Source of the DNA: Sediminibacterium sp. FEMGT703S
GTDB taxonomy: Bacteria; Bacteroidota; Bacteroidia; Chitinophagales; Chitinophagaceae
Assembly (NCBI GenBank): GCA_002786355.1
Contig: PGCO01000006.1
Span: 62,001 to 126,000 of the forward strand
DNA length: 64,000 bases
Direction of reading: 5' to 3'
In this document: positions 52,655 to 62,105 of the stretch, one piece after another
How the letters are laid out: every line of letters begins with the position of its first letter
Numbering within the stretch: position 1 is the stretch's first letter
The notes under the pieces: model-generated
Seen by the model: only the letters and a program-made list of their open reading frames with translations
Told to the model about the DNA's origin: nothing
Databases searched by the model: none
Translations under genes and position numbers: made by a program

Positions 52655-53578
52655 TTGACCACTAAACAGAAAGCTTATTTAGCACTCTCCGTAACCAGTA
52701 TTGTATGGGGTACCAGTTGGGTTGCAAGCAGGTATGCAGTTCAAAATGCACCTGCTTTACAAGTATCTGCCACTAGACAATTAATTGCCGGTACTTTATT
52801 TGCTGGTTTCTTTTTATTAAAAGGAGAAAAGCTTCCCAGTTTAAAGCAAATGGTTTGGCTAGCGGGCATGTCTGTGCTTTTATTTGTATTTGCCAATGGA
52901 TTGGCTACTGTGGGTGTTAAATATATTTCAAGCGGATTGGCTGCTCTAATTGCAGCCCTTTATCCATTAAGTGTTGTGATTATTGAAAAAATACTTTTTA
53001 AGAATACCCGAATTGGGTTATTTACTTTTATTGGTATTCTTTTGGGTATTAGTGGTATTGCGATAGTGTTTTACGACAATGCATTTCATAACCAAAGTCC
53101 TAACTACTGGATAGGTATTTTTGTTTCCGTTATTGCAATGCTTAGCTGGAGTTTTGGCACCATCATTATAGCAAGAAAGCAAATCAATATAAATCCCTAT
53201 TATGCCATTGGATGGGAAATGATTTTTGCTTCCCTAATATTATTCATGACAGCAGGTGTAACCAACAATTTGATTCCATTTTCGCAATTTCCAGCACAAA
53301 CCTGGTATGCAATTGCCTATTTAGTTGTGATGGGTTCTTTGATTGCTGTAGTTGCATTCTTGTATACCATGAAGCATTTAGAAGCATCTGTTGCTGCATT
53401 ATATGCTTATATAAACCCAATTGTAGCTATTGTTATTGGCTCTTATTTGGTTCATGAGCCACTTACCAAGGAAATTATTATTGGATCAACAATTACGATA
53501 ATTGGGGTTTATATGGTTAACCAAAGTTTGAAAAAACAAAAAGCTCAACAACAAACCAAAATTGATTCAAAAGCCTAA
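52655..53578 (+). CDS. EamA/DMT-family transporter
   Basis: A 307-residue drug/metabolite transporter with ten predicted helices in two EamA repeats (SIVWGTSWVASRYAV; SWSFGTIIIARKQI) and the final helix VAALYAYINPIVAIVIGSYLVHEPLT. The substrate is unknown. The only usable start is TTG at 52655, 5 bp after the purH stop, so translation is probably coupled to purH. Confidence 0.9.
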   Translation: MTTKQKAYLALSVTSIVWGTSWVASRYAVQNAPALQVSATRQLIAGTLFAGFFLLKGEKLPSLKQMVWLAGMSVLLFVFANGLATVGVKYISSGLAALIAALYPLSVVIIEKILFKNTRIGLFTFIGILLGISGIAIVFYDNAFHNQSPNYWIGIFVSVIAMLSWSFGTIIIARKQININPYYAIGWEMIFASLILFMTAGVTNNLIPFSQFPAQTWYAIAYLVVMGSLIAVVAFLYTMKHLEASVAALYAYINPIVAIVIGSYLVHEPLTKEIIIGSTITIIGVYMVNQSLKKQKAQQQTKIDSKA

Positions 53579-53627
53579 ATTGAATACGTATACAATATAG
53601 GGTTTAATCAAGTTATCCTTTTGCAAT

Positions 53628-54920
53628 TCATCTTGTGCAGTGCTTCAATAAAAAGTCGGCATACAAATTTCTCCAGTCTATAAATGCAGGCTGGTTCGTT
53701 AAAAAATTATTGTGAAAAATTGGAATAAAAACCCCGCCGTATTGTTGGTATAAGGCATAAAATTGATCAAGGGTTCTAGCTGCTTCACTTACCGTTTTCT
53801 TTTCGTGAAAAATGGCTGTAGCATCCATATAACAAAATGGATAAACCACTAATGAAGTAGGAAGATTAGTAGCTAAATTAAACCAGTTAAAGGGTTTTGT
53901 ATAGGAAGCCCTAAAACCATTTATTTGCGGATAACCCATTGAGTAATCAGCTTCAACACCTGAATCTACAAGGGCTTTGTAGGTTTCAGGGAATTTCAAG
54001 TGAATATAATGTTGTCTAGAATGCTTAACAGGTTGTTCGATGATATTTTCTAATAATTTTTTTTCTTTCTGTAAAGTTTGCTCAGTATTATTTTGAACTA
54101 CAGATGGATGTAAACCTACAGTATACCTTTTTGAATGCTCAATCATCAAGGCTTGCATAGCTACTGTTCCAGGTGAAATATTTTTATGCAGTGAATTTCT
54201 TTTTGAAGCAACCAAGAAAAAATACAAAGGCTTCAGTTCTAAACTTTCGTGGAGCAAATGAAGCCAGTCATAAATATCATAGGGGTCTTTTTGAACGCCA
54301 GCTAATACTTGTAAACGTTCTGCCAACTGCGTAAATTTAAAATTCAACAAATCCTTAAAGTATCCGAATATATTCCGAGTGCTAAGATGGTGTAAGTAGC
54401 TGTATGCGATATCAATATCATAACTAGGCTTTAAAGAATAGTGATATGCGATATCAATATTCAATTCTTTTGTCAATTCAGCTAACCAATAATTAACCAA
54501 AGGAAATTGTAAAAAACCATTTTGATATGCCAAAGATTGTTCTGGCAGATATCTGCCATATTGGTCTTTTTGATGAGGAAGCCATTCTTCATAACGCGTA
54601 ATTAAATAAAAAGATGCAGCAAATAAATCAAATGGAATACTACCACTTGTTTCAAAAAAAGCAGGCTTATTTTTCCACTCAAAAATGTTGATTATTTGAG
54701 GCTTTATATCATGTTCAATTAAAATACCATGTGGGTGAATATGACAATTAACACCTATAATTTCAGTGGAAGAATAATTGATGCGCAGTCCAGTATAATC
54801 TTTAAAATGCGCCAAATCATAAGTAATATCTGCCTGCCCTTGAAATAAGGTAGAGATGATATATGCTAAACGAGTGGATTGCTGGTCAGTATAGATTAAT
54901 AAGGGATTAGCTGCCAACAT
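53628..54920 (-). CDS. Polysaccharide deacetylase family protein (DUF7033-like)
   Basis: A 430-residue protein with an N-terminal domain resembling DUF7033 (ANPLLIYTDQQSTRLAYIIS, IPFDLFAASFYLITRYEEWL) and a NodB-like region (PSYDIDIAYSY, YTVGLHPSV, RQHYIHLKFPETYKAL). FWKPRTTF-like catalytic spacing could not be confirmed by eye. It probably acts on surface polysaccharide. Its stop is 49 bp from the convergent EamA gene, and the start is 5 bp downstream of lutB. Confidence 0.75.
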   Translation of the reverse strand: MLAANPLLIYTDQQSTRLAYIISTLFQGQADITYDLAHFKDYTGLRINYSSTEIIGVNCHIHPHGILIEHDIKPQIINIFEWKNKPAFFETSGSIPFDLFAASFYLITRYEEWLPHQKDQYGRYLPEQSLAYQNGFLQFPLVNYWLAELTKELNIDIAYHYSLKPSYDIDIAYSYLHHLSTRNIFGYFKDLLNFKFTQLAERLQVLAGVQKDPYDIYDWLHLLHESLELKPLYFFLVASKRNSLHKNISPGTVAMQALMIEHSKRYTVGLHPSVVQNNTEQTLQKEKKLLENIIEQPVKHSRQHYIHLKFPETYKALVDSGVEADYSMGYPQINGFRASYTKPFNWFNLATNLPTSLVVYPFCYMDATAIFHEKKTVSEAARTLDQFYALYQQYGGVFIPIFHNNFLTNQPAFIDWRNLYADFLLKHCTR

Positions 54921-54925
54921 ATATT

Positions 54926-56302
54926 TTATTCATTATTGGCTTCTTTCCATAATTCATTAAAGGTTTTAGTGCTAAAATCTAATTCGGATCTATGTGCAGT
55001 CCAACCTTGAAATACTTTATTCACCACCCAGTTTTTCATTTTACCATTCCCTGCATTCATCAATGTTCTATTCATACTTGCTGTCTTCCAAACCTTCCAG
55101 GCGATACGCTCAGCTAAACTACTATTACCTTGTACAACTGCTTCGTGTCTGTTATCTAATAATAGCTCATGTAAATTGATTCTTACTGGGCAAACTTCTG
55201 TGCAATTACCGCATAAAGAAGATGCATAACTTAAATGCTTGTATTCATCTAATCCTTTTAAATAAGGAGTAATGACTTTTCCAATTGGACCACTATAGGT
55301 TGTATCATAAGCGTGGCCGCCAATGTTTTTATATACTGGACAAGCATTTAAACAAGCTCCGCATCTAATGCAATACAATGCTTCTCTTGCTGTTTTATTG
55401 GCTAGTAAATTGGTCCTTCCATTGTCTAGCAAAATCACAATCATTTCTTCAGGACCATCTGTTTCGTTTGCCTGTCTTGGCCCTGAAATAATGGTGTTGT
55501 ATACTGTTACCTTCTGTCCGGTGCCATAAGTAGAAAGTAGGGGCCAAAACAAAGCCAAATCGTGCACAGAGGGTATTACTTTCTCTATTCCTACAATTAC
55601 TATATGGGTTTTAGGCCAAGCGCAACTCAATCTTCCATTGCCTTCATTTTCAGTTATTGCGATTGCCCCAATATCAGGCAAAATAAAGTTTGCTCCAGTT
55701 ACACCTATTTCTGCTTGTACATATTTTTCTCTTAGCTTTTGCCTAGCTACTAAAGTGAGTTCTTCCGGACTCAGTCCACCTGGAACGCCTAATTTATCTG
55801 CAAATAAACGTGCTACGTCTTCTTTGCTTTTATGCATTGCTGGAGTTACAATATGGTATGGCGCTTCTCCATCTAACTGTTGGATATATTCTCCCAAATC
55901 GGTTTCAACGCTCTCTATTCCGTTTTTTTCAAGGTAATTATTCAAATGAATTTCTTCGGTAACCATGCTTTTGCTCTTCACAAGCGTTTTGCATTGCTTT
56001 TCCTTACAAATAGCTCCTATCTGAGATAACGCTTCTTCCGCTGTTTCTGCCCATAAAACCTTTGCTCCTCTTGCGCTAATTTTTTCTTCAAACTGAATTA
56101 AATATTGATCTAAATGCTCAATTGCTTCCCACTTTTTATTCTTTGCTATTTCCCTTGCCTGCATTACATTGATAAATTGTTTTTTACCAATTGGAACTAC
56201 TGCATTATACTTTCCAATATTGAAGTTGATTTTTCTTCTATGCTCTAAGTCGGCAGCTTTAATGGTACTCTTGGCTATAAAGGTTGCAGCAGTATTACTC
56301 AT
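54926..56302 (-). CDS. lutB: Iron-sulfur lactate utilisation protein LutB
   Basis: LutB is the iron-sulfur and LUD-domain subunit of the LutABC lactate oxidation system. The 458-residue protein has an N-terminal LUD domain (GAKVLWAETAEEALSQI, KSMVTEEIHLNNYLE, GVTGANFILPDIGAIAITENEGNGR) and two 4Fe-4S motifs (CIRCGACLNACPVY; CGNCTEVCPVRI). No lutA or lutC is next to it, so the full complex must be encoded elsewhere or the protein has another role. It overlaps the DUF3109 gene by 8 bp. Confidence 0.9.
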   Translation of the reverse strand: MSNTAATFIAKSTIKAADLEHRRKINFNIGKYNAVVPIGKKQFINVMQAREIAKNKKWEAIEHLDQYLIQFEEKISARGAKVLWAETAEEALSQIGAICKEKQCKTLVKSKSMVTEEIHLNNYLEKNGIESVETDLGEYIQQLDGEAPYHIVTPAMHKSKEDVARLFADKLGVPGGLSPEELTLVARQKLREKYVQAEIGVTGANFILPDIGAIAITENEGNGRLSCAWPKTHIVIVGIEKVIPSVHDLALFWPLLSTYGTGQKVTVYNTIISGPRQANETDGPEEMIVILLDNGRTNLLANKTAREALYCIRCGACLNACPVYKNIGGHAYDTTYSGPIGKVITPYLKGLDEYKHLSYASSLCGNCTEVCPVRINLHELLLDNRHEAVVQGNSSLAERIAWKVWKTASMNRTLMNAGNGKMKNWVVNKVFQGWTAHRSELDFSTKTFNELWKEANNE

Positions 56303-56888
56303 TTTTGTTCTTTTTCATTTCGGCAGCAGTAGCAGCCAATGTATCATAAAATTCTTCCCCGTACTTTCTGATCAATGCATCTTTTAAGAAAACATACACT
56401 GGCACTTTTAGTTTATTCCCCAGCTTACATCCAGGCTTACACAAATCTTCTCTCGGATGGTAGTTAACATATTCTACATCAGGGTCTCTTTTACTTTTCC
56501 TTATCAGAATTGGAAATAAATGACAACTCAAGGGCTTTTTCCAATCTAGTTTACCATCATTATACGCTTGTTCAATTCCACAGATAATTGTTCCTGTTGC
56601 ATCTTTTTTGCCATAAGCACAAATGCCCCCATTTATAGTTGGGGTAACCCAACCAAATTCTCGATCATACGTGTATTTGCCCACCCGCTCAACTTCTGCC
56701 TTGCCTTCTTCTGTCATATACGGCAGAATTTGCTGAAAATATTGGTCTAATTTTTCTAGTTCCCATTTTTCCATTGGAGCACCAGCGTCTCCATCTTCAC
56801 AACATCCTCCTTTGCACTTAGTAAGATCACAAACAAAATGCTCTTCTACTACTTCATCACTTATGAGAATATGGTCTATTGCTATCAT
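56295..56888 (-). CDS. DUF3109 family cysteine-rich protein
   Basis: A 197-residue cytoplasmic protein of the DUF3109 family, recognised by CDLTKCKGGCCEDGDAGAP, GGICAYGKKDATGTIICGIEQAY, KPLSCHLFPI and the C-terminal CKPGCKLG. The ordered cysteines suggest metal or iron-sulfur binding. The function is unknown. It overlaps lutB by 8 bp, so a link with the Fe-S protein is plausible. Confidence 0.88.
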   Translation of the reverse strand: MIAIDHILISDEVVEEHFVCDLTKCKGGCCEDGDAGAPMEKWELEKLDQYFQQILPYMTEEGKAEVERVGKYTYDREFGWVTPTINGGICAYGKKDATGTIICGIEQAYNDGKLDWKKPLSCHLFPILIRKSKRDPDVEYVNYHPREDLCKPGCKLGNKLKVPVYVFLKDALIRKYGEEFYDTLAATAAEMKKNKNE

Positions 56889-56924
56889 GTATACAATCTT
56901 ATTTTTAAAGGTACTCCGATTATG

Positions 56925-57524
56925 CTAAAGCTGCTTGCGCCAAGTAAAACTATTGATTAAGTGTTTAACGTCTTCTATCAAAAACTGGTTTACAATATTC
57001 AACGAGTCTTCATTAGGTGTTGCATCAAAATACAAAGCACCTCGTAAAAAATGTTTGGTTGAATCGGTTAGAAAAAATTGATTTGCAGTAGCAACATTTC
57101 CTCCTACCCTAAAAAATACTCCTTCAACTTTATTGGGATTGACCAACAAAGAATCATCAATGGAATACGCAATTGAAGTGTGTTTCCCTGTTAAGGTAAA
57201 CGCGTGTCTAATTAAAGTGTCAAAGTTATTTTTGGCTCCAATCTGTTTATAGCTGATATAAATTCTTCCGCTAAACCGTGGAAAATCAACATTTATCCAC
57301 CAAGGATTTTCTGCCGTTTCTCCAAAAAATGTACTGTCCTTGGTCACTTTTGCATAAACTGGATATTCAAAACTATATGGATAGCCTGGTTCTTGAAATA
57401 ATTGGTATTCTTTTTTGGGAAATTCAATTTTAAAATAGCCTGTTTGCTTGGGAGTATATACACTGTTACATGCATACAGAAATAGTAGGCCAATCAACAC
57501 TAAGCCTAACAAAATTTTATTCAT
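56925..57524 (-). CDS. gldD: Gliding motility lipoprotein GldD
   Basis: GldD is a lipoprotein needed for gliding and for stability of the type IX system. The 199-residue product has a lipoprotein signal peptide (MNKILLGLVLIGLLFLYAC), then YTPKQTGYFKIEFPKKEYQ, YPYSFEYPVYA, NPWWINVDFP, and the family segment RGALYFDATPNEDSL. It overlaps gldE by 8 bp; gldE-gldD pairing is usual in Bacteroidota. Confidence 0.95.
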   Translation of the reverse strand: MNKILLGLVLIGLLFLYACNSVYTPKQTGYFKIEFPKKEYQLFQEPGYPYSFEYPVYAKVTKDSTFFGETAENPWWINVDFPRFSGRIYISYKQIGAKNNFDTLIRHAFTLTGKHTSIAYSIDDSLLVNPNKVEGVFFRVGGNVATANQFFLTDSTKHFLRGALYFDATPNEDSLNIVNQFLIEDVKHLINSFTWRKQL

Positions 57525-58866
57525 CTGTTCCCTCTTTTATTGTCAGTTTCACTTTTATAATCCTATTCTTAGCTACTTCTAATACAGTGAAATCAAATTC
57601 ATCTGTTGGAATAACCTGATTTACCTGGGGTATTTCTCCTGCAATTTCTAATACCAACCCAGCCAAAGAATCACTTTCACCTCTCTGTGTTTCAAAAGTG
57701 CTAGCATCTATATTCATGATTTTACAAACATCATTAATCATGGTTTTGCCTTCAAAAACATAATTGAAATCATCTAACTTCTTGTAGCCAGCGTCTTCTT
57801 CATCAAACTCATCTTTAATTTCACCTATAACTTCTTCCAAAATATCTTCTAATGTGATGATTCCACTGGTTCCACCAAACTCATCTACCACAACTGCAAA
57901 ATGTATTCGCTTCAACTGAAATTCTTGCAATAAATCTTCAATCATTTTTTGTTCATGCACAAAAAATGGTGGCCTTACCAATGTCTTCCAATTAAAGTCG
58001 TTCGGCTCATCTAAATAAGGAAGTAAGTCTTTTGTGTGGATCATACCTGTAATATGGTCTAACCCTTCCTTATATACCGGCAATCTGCTATAATTCAATT
58101 CTCTTACTACATCTAATAATTCATTAAATGCAATTTCCTCGTCTACTCCATGAACATCTACCCTGGTTTTCATTACCTGCTTTACAGATATATTTCCAAA
58201 TTTTACAATGCCCTTTAAAATATTTTTTTCGTTTTCTGATGCAGTATTATCGGTAGTAATATCAATAGCATGGTCCAATTCTTCCAAACTATATGCATTT
58301 CCATTTTTGTTATTTAAGACACGTTCTAACCGATCGGAATATTTAACCAATTTTTTACCAAAGCCTGAACACAAATAAGTCATTGCCTGTATAATACCTC
58401 CGAAATCTTTTGCAAAACGAATATTGTTTTGAGTAGCTAATACCTTGGGCATCACTTCGCCAAACAGAACGAGCATAAATGAAACTGCAACTACTTTAAT
58501 GATAAATTCTACCCAAGCAGCACCATACTGTTCAAAATTGAATAAATTATCAATCAGTAAATTAGAGACAATAATAATCGCAATATTTACAAAGCTATTG
58601 GCAATTAATAGTGAAGCTAAAAATGACTTAGGTTCTTCTAATAAATCAACAATCCGCTGATAGGGCGGTATTTGTTTTGATCTTAAAAGATTAATGTCTT
58701 TATGGGTTAGTGAAAAAAAAGCTACTTCAGCTCCTGATAAAACAAAAGATAAAAAAAACAACAGTGCAAGTACCATAATCAAAATGGTAGTGCCCTGTGC
58801 CTGCAATGCCGCTAATAAATTGAAAGATAAAATTAAGTCGTTAATAGGATAATAATCCAAAGCCAA
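57517..58866 (-). CDS. gldE: Gliding motility-associated membrane protein GldE (CNNM/CorC type)
   Basis: A 449-residue protein. It has four N-terminal membrane segments of the CNNM/DUF21 type (LALLFFLSFVLSGAEVAFFSLT), two CBS domains (VKQVMKTRVDVHGVDEE; LDHITGMIHTKDLLPYL) and a C-terminal CorC/HlyC transporter-associated domain (FGGTSGIITLEDILEEVIGEIKDE). The family affects ion, probably Mg or Co, balance; GldE supports GldD function. No ATG precedes the first membrane segment, so TTG at 58866 is the start. Confidence 0.93.
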   Translation of the reverse strand: MALDYYPINDLILSFNLLAALQAQGTTILIMVLALLFFLSFVLSGAEVAFFSLTHKDINLLRSKQIPPYQRIVDLLEEPKSFLASLLIANSFVNIAIIIVSNLLIDNLFNFEQYGAAWVEFIIKVVAVSFMLVLFGEVMPKVLATQNNIRFAKDFGGIIQAMTYLCSGFGKKLVKYSDRLERVLNNKNGNAYSLEELDHAIDITTDNTASENEKNILKGIVKFGNISVKQVMKTRVDVHGVDEEIAFNELLDVVRELNYSRLPVYKEGLDHITGMIHTKDLLPYLDEPNDFNWKTLVRPPFFVHEQKMIEDLLQEFQLKRIHFAVVVDEFGGTSGIITLEDILEEVIGEIKDEFDEEDAGYKKLDDFNYVFEGKTMINDVCKIMNIDASTFETQRGESDSLAGLVLEIAGEIPQVNQVIPTDEFDFTVLEVAKNRIIKVKLTIKEGTDE

Positions 58867-58906
58867 GGGTTTTGATTAAGAAGCAAAAATATCGTTTCTG
58901 CAACAA

Positions 58907-59296
58907 TTAAAATGGAAGAGATTCATAATCTGGTTCACCTGAGCCAGGGCCTCCAGTTCCATCTGCCCTTTTATCTAACATAATTAGGTTATCAGCAACT
59001 ACTTCTGTTGCAAATTTTTTATGTCCATCCTTATCTTCCCAGCTTCTCGTTCTTAGCCTTCCTTCAATATAAATTAAGCTTCCTTTGTGTAAATACTTTT
59101 CTGCTAAATCAGCTAGCCCCCTCCATAGCACGATGGTATGCCATTCTGTTTGAGAAACCAATTTGCCTGTTCTGTCTTTATAAGTTTCTGTTGTAGCTAA
59201 CGGAAATTTTGCTACTCCTATATTTCCTTCTAATTGTTGGATATCTGGGTCTTTGCCCAAGTTACCAATTAGCATAACCTTATTTACGCCACGCAT
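58907..59296 (-). CDS. ssb: Single-stranded DNA-binding protein
   Basis: A 129-residue SSB with the N-terminal OB fold (GVNKVMLIGNLGKDPDIQQ, FPLATTETYKDR, TEWHTIVLWRGLADLAEKYL, KGSLIYIEGRLRTRSW) and the acidic C-terminal tail ending DYESLPF, which recruits repair and replication partners. The length is normal. It sits between mutY and gldE in a conserved Bacteroidota arrangement. Confidence 0.96.
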   Translation of the reverse strand: MRGVNKVMLIGNLGKDPDIQQLEGNIGVAKFPLATTETYKDRTGKLVSQTEWHTIVLWRGLADLAEKYLHKGSLIYIEGRLRTRSWEDKDGHKKFATEVVADNLIMLDKRADGTGGPGSGEPDYESLPF

Positions 59297-59356
59297 ATGA
59301 TTTTGATTTAGGTAAACTGCTTCTTAAAATTACCCTTTTTTTAATTAACTACCATT

Positions 59357-60454
59357 TTAGGTTTTTTTAAGTGGAAAAGACTCCATATAAGCCGTTATTA
59401 GTCTTGGAAAAGCAAAGTTTCGAATATCTTTTTCCTCTACCCAAATAAGTCCTCCTAAATGAACTGGTAGTCGGTTTATTTTAACGTGAATAAACTGACC
59501 TATAATTTGTTGATGCGTTAACTGCTGAGTTAAAATTGAGGAAATAGCTAAAACAGTTGCGCCGTTTAATTTAAGTTGATCCTTCAACCAGGCTAAAATC
59601 ATGGTTTCATTCCATTGGACGGCTGTTGTTGATTCTATCGCATAAAATTCGTGTAACCCTTGCCAAATATCTTTCTGCTGCCTTTGTTTAATACCAATCG
59701 CCCCTTTATAATGGAATATCATGTAATAGAACCAGCGCTTTTTTCTTTCAATTGTCTTTGTTTTTATGGGCAACTGATTAACCCGGCTATTTAAAAGCGC
59801 AACACAGTGAGTGGCTAAAACACAGTTTCCGCAATTAGGCAATGCAGGTTTGCAAACAGTGGCCCCAAAATCCATTATGGCTTGATTGTACTTGCCAGGC
59901 TGTTTAATATCTAAAAGTTCTTGTGCTAGCGCTGTAAATATTTTTTTTCCTTCTGAAGTATCGGTTGGAGCTTCTATGCCAAAGTATCTTGCTATTACTC
60001 TGAAAACATTGCCATCTACTACTGCATATGGCAAATTAAATGCAAAGGATGAAATTGCTGCTGCTGTATATGGTCCTACTCCCTTTAATTTCAAAATAGC
60101 TTCATATTCAGTTGGAAATTTACCTTCCAATTCAAAAGCAATGAATCTTGCCGTATATAATAAATTTCTACAACGACTATAATATCCCAATCCTTCCCAT
60201 AACTTAAAGACATACTCGTCTTTGGCTGTTGCCAAATCTATAATTGTTGGAAATGCTTGAATGAACTTTTGGTAATAATCAAGTCCTTGCTCAACCCTAG
60301 TTTGTTGTAAAATGACTTCGCTCAGCCAAATTTTATAGGGATCTTTTTCTCCTTTCCAAGGCATTTTCCGCTTATTCAACAATTTATTCCAGCCCATCAA
60401 TTGTTGTGTAAACCATTGTGTAGGAGTTAGTTTTGGAATATTTTTATTAGCCAT
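59357..60454 (-). CDS. mutY: A/G-specific adenine glycosylase
   Basis: MutY removes adenine mispaired with 8-oxoguanine. The 365-residue protein has the catalytic segment IWLSEVILQQTRVEQ with the active glutamate, the helix-hairpin-helix LKGVGPYTAAAI, the catalytic Asp in AVVDGNVFRV, the 4Fe-4S loop CxxxxxxCxxCxxxxxC (CKPALPNCGNCVLATHC), and a C-terminal NUDIX-like 8-oxoG recognition domain. It is divergent from the HU gene. Confidence 0.96.
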   Translation of the reverse strand: MANKNIPKLTPTQWFTQQLMGWNKLLNKRKMPWKGEKDPYKIWLSEVILQQTRVEQGLDYYQKFIQAFPTIIDLATAKDEYVFKLWEGLGYYSRCRNLLYTARFIAFELEGKFPTEYEAILKLKGVGPYTAAAISSFAFNLPYAVVDGNVFRVIARYFGIEAPTDTSEGKKIFTALAQELLDIKQPGKYNQAIMDFGATVCKPALPNCGNCVLATHCVALLNSRVNQLPIKTKTIERKKRWFYYMIFHYKGAIGIKQRQQKDIWQGLHEFYAIESTTAVQWNETMILAWLKDQLKLNGATVLAISSILTQQLTHQQIIGQFIHVKINRLPVHLGGLIWVEEKDIRNFAFPRLITAYMESFPLKKT

Positions 60455-60491
60455 GAAAGAGGTGTAATCAAGTCAAAATTTAATATATAAT

Positions 60492-60499
60492 CAAATTTA
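60492..60499 (-). promoter_or_regulatory. Candidate -7 promoter element for mutY
   Basis: Minus strand TAAATTTG fits TAnnTTTG, 37 bp upstream of the mutY ATG. The -33 side is not convincing. Confidence 0.35.
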
Positions 60500-60615
60500 C
60501 AATTGTAACTAATTGAATTATTTGATACTGTCTTAAAAAAATGCGGATGTTATTTGGGAAATTCACCTTTTTTTTGTTACTTTAAAGTTGAAACTTATTA
60601 TAAAAACAATTAATA

Positions 60616-60900
60616 ATGAGAAAATCCGATCTCATCAATAACATTTCCGAAAAAACAGGCATCCCAAAAGTAGATGTTTTGGTAACACTTGAGACCATGT
60701 TTAAAGAAGTAAAAGAAAATCTCTCTCAGGGCCAAAACATTTATATACGTGGGTTTGGTAGCTTTATTACAAAAAAAAGAGCTGCTAAAATTGGCAGAAA
60801 TATTAAAAAAAATATTGCTGTTGAAATACCTGAGCACTTTATTCCTGCATTTAAACCTGCTAAAGAATTCATAAGTGAAGTAAAAAGCAAACGTAAGTAG
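60616..60900 (+). CDS. HU/IHF family DNA-binding protein
   Basis: A 94-residue histone-like protein: MRKSDLINNISEKTGIPKVDV helix bundle, then the DNA-binding arm with GQNIYIRGFGSFITKKRAAKIGRN and PEHFIPAFKPAKEF. It is IHF-like in sequence. It bends or compacts DNA. The C-terminus SEVKSKRK is short and basic. The promoter was not identified with confidence. Confidence 0.95.
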   Translation: MRKSDLINNISEKTGIPKVDVLVTLETMFKEVKENLSQGQNIYIRGFGSFITKKRAAKIGRNIKKNIAVEIPEHFIPAFKPAKEFISEVKSKRK

Positions 60901-60926
60901 TTACCTTTGCAGAAACTGAACTTCAC

Positions 60927-61787
60927 GTGAAAAAGAAACAATACGTTCTTTCTGCCATTGCTCTAATTCTTTGTATTGCTTTATATCTAGGTGGTAAAAC
61001 TGTTCCAGATAAGACTGCAGTTACACATTCAGAAGGAGATGGGCATGATCATTCTGCTGACGCACCACAAAAAATTGACTTTAAAACCATTCTAGCTGCT
61101 GCTAAGAAGGATATCACTCCTAATCAGTCCCAAAGGCTTACCGCATTAGAAAATTCGGTAACTAGAGGTGATGTAAAAGAACAGCAAATTCACGCATTTC
61201 ATGAAATGGCCAGGTTCTGGTTAGACTCAGCTAGAAAGTTCGAATTATATGCATATTATACTTCGGAAGCTGCGAAGTTGGAAAATTCTGAAAAAAGCCT
61301 CACCTTTGCCGCCCGCTTGTTTTTAGACCGCCTGATGATGTCTGGTGATCCAGCCATGCAAACATGGTTAGCGAACAATGCGAAAGTTCTTTTAGAAAAT
61401 GCCCTAAAAATCAATCCTGCAAATGATTCAAGCAGAATTGGCTTAGGTTCTTGTTACCTATTTGGCAACATTAGTAGTAACCCAATGGAGGGTATAACTA
61501 TGATTCGCCAAGTAGTAGAAAAGAACCCTGGAAATACATATGGGCAAATGATGCTGGCACTTGGAGGTAAAAAAAGCGGACAATATGATAAAGCAATTGA
61601 ACGTTTTTTACTGATTGTGCAAAAGGAACCTGACAATATTGAAGCTATTTTTCATATAGCCGAATGTTATGACCTAAAAGGAGATAAAACCAACGCAATT
61701 GTTTTTTATGAAAAAGCAAAAGACCTGGTAAAAATTCCACAAGCAAAAGAAGAACTGAACAACCGAATCATGGAATTGAAAAAATAA
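60927..61787 (+). CDS. Membrane-anchored TPR protein
   Basis: A 286-residue protein with an N-terminal membrane anchor or signal segment (VLSAIALILCIALYLGG), a His/Asp-rich linker (GDGHDHSADAP), and at least two TPR repeats in the C-terminal half (KVLLENALKINPANDSSRIGLGSCYL; DNIEAIFHIAECYDLKGDKTNAIVFYEKA). The partner is unknown. The start is GTG at 60927. It lies 26 bp after the HU gene and is conserved next to HU and RNase G genes in relatives, by recollection rather than search. Confidence 0.85.
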   Translation: MKKKQYVLSAIALILCIALYLGGKTVPDKTAVTHSEGDGHDHSADAPQKIDFKTILAAAKKDITPNQSQRLTALENSVTRGDVKEQQIHAFHEMARFWLDSARKFELYAYYTSEAAKLENSEKSLTFAARLFLDRLMMSGDPAMQTWLANNAKVLLENALKINPANDSSRIGLGSCYLFGNISSNPMEGITMIRQVVEKNPGNTYGQMMLALGGKKSGQYDKAIERFLLIVQKEPDNIEAIFHIAECYDLKGDKTNAIVFYEKAKDLVKIPQAKEELNNRIMELKK

Positions 61788-61817
61788 ATTATTGTTTAAC
61801 TATTTAAATCTCTTTGT

Positions 61818-61913
61818 ATGCCTTGTGGTAAGAAAAGAAAGCGTCATAAAATTGCGACGCACAAAAGAAAAAAACGTCTAAGAAAGAATCGTCATAAGAA
61901 GAAGAATAAATAA
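61818..61913 (+). CDS. AURKAIP1/COX24-like 31-residue basic protein
   Basis: Starting at ATG 61818 an ORF of 31 residues reads MPCGKKRKRHKIATHKRKKR and ends HKKKNK before TAA at 61911-61913. More than half of the residues are Lys or Arg. This matches the Bacteroidota AURKAIP1/COX24-domain family, short ribosome-associated proteins related to mitochondrial mS38. It is too short for routine gene callers. It sits between the TPR gene and RNase G. Confidence 0.75.
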   Translation: MPCGKKRKRHKIATHKRKKRLRKNRHKKKNK

Positions 61914-61933
61914 TTCTCCTTTTGAACATATTT

Positions 61934-61965
61934 AAAAGCATTGTACCTAATGGTGCAATGCTTTT
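61934..61965. terminator. Terminator after the small basic protein gene
   Basis: AAAAGCATTG (61934-61943) pairs with CAATGCTTTT (61956-61965), extended inside by TACC/GGTG with one wobble, around a TAAT loop. A strong stem 20 bp after the 31-codon ORF. The rest of 61966-62105 holds nothing I recognise. Confidence 0.75.
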
Positions 61966-62105
61966 AGTACTTATCTACCTTTTGCTGCTGCTTACTTATT
62001 TCTGCAACTTTACTCCTCCTCATTCTTCAGCAGCACAGTTTAGACTAAGTAGATGACAGGCCCTGCAATTAGGTTCCTGTTAATGTATTATAAAGTTGCA
62101 AGCCC

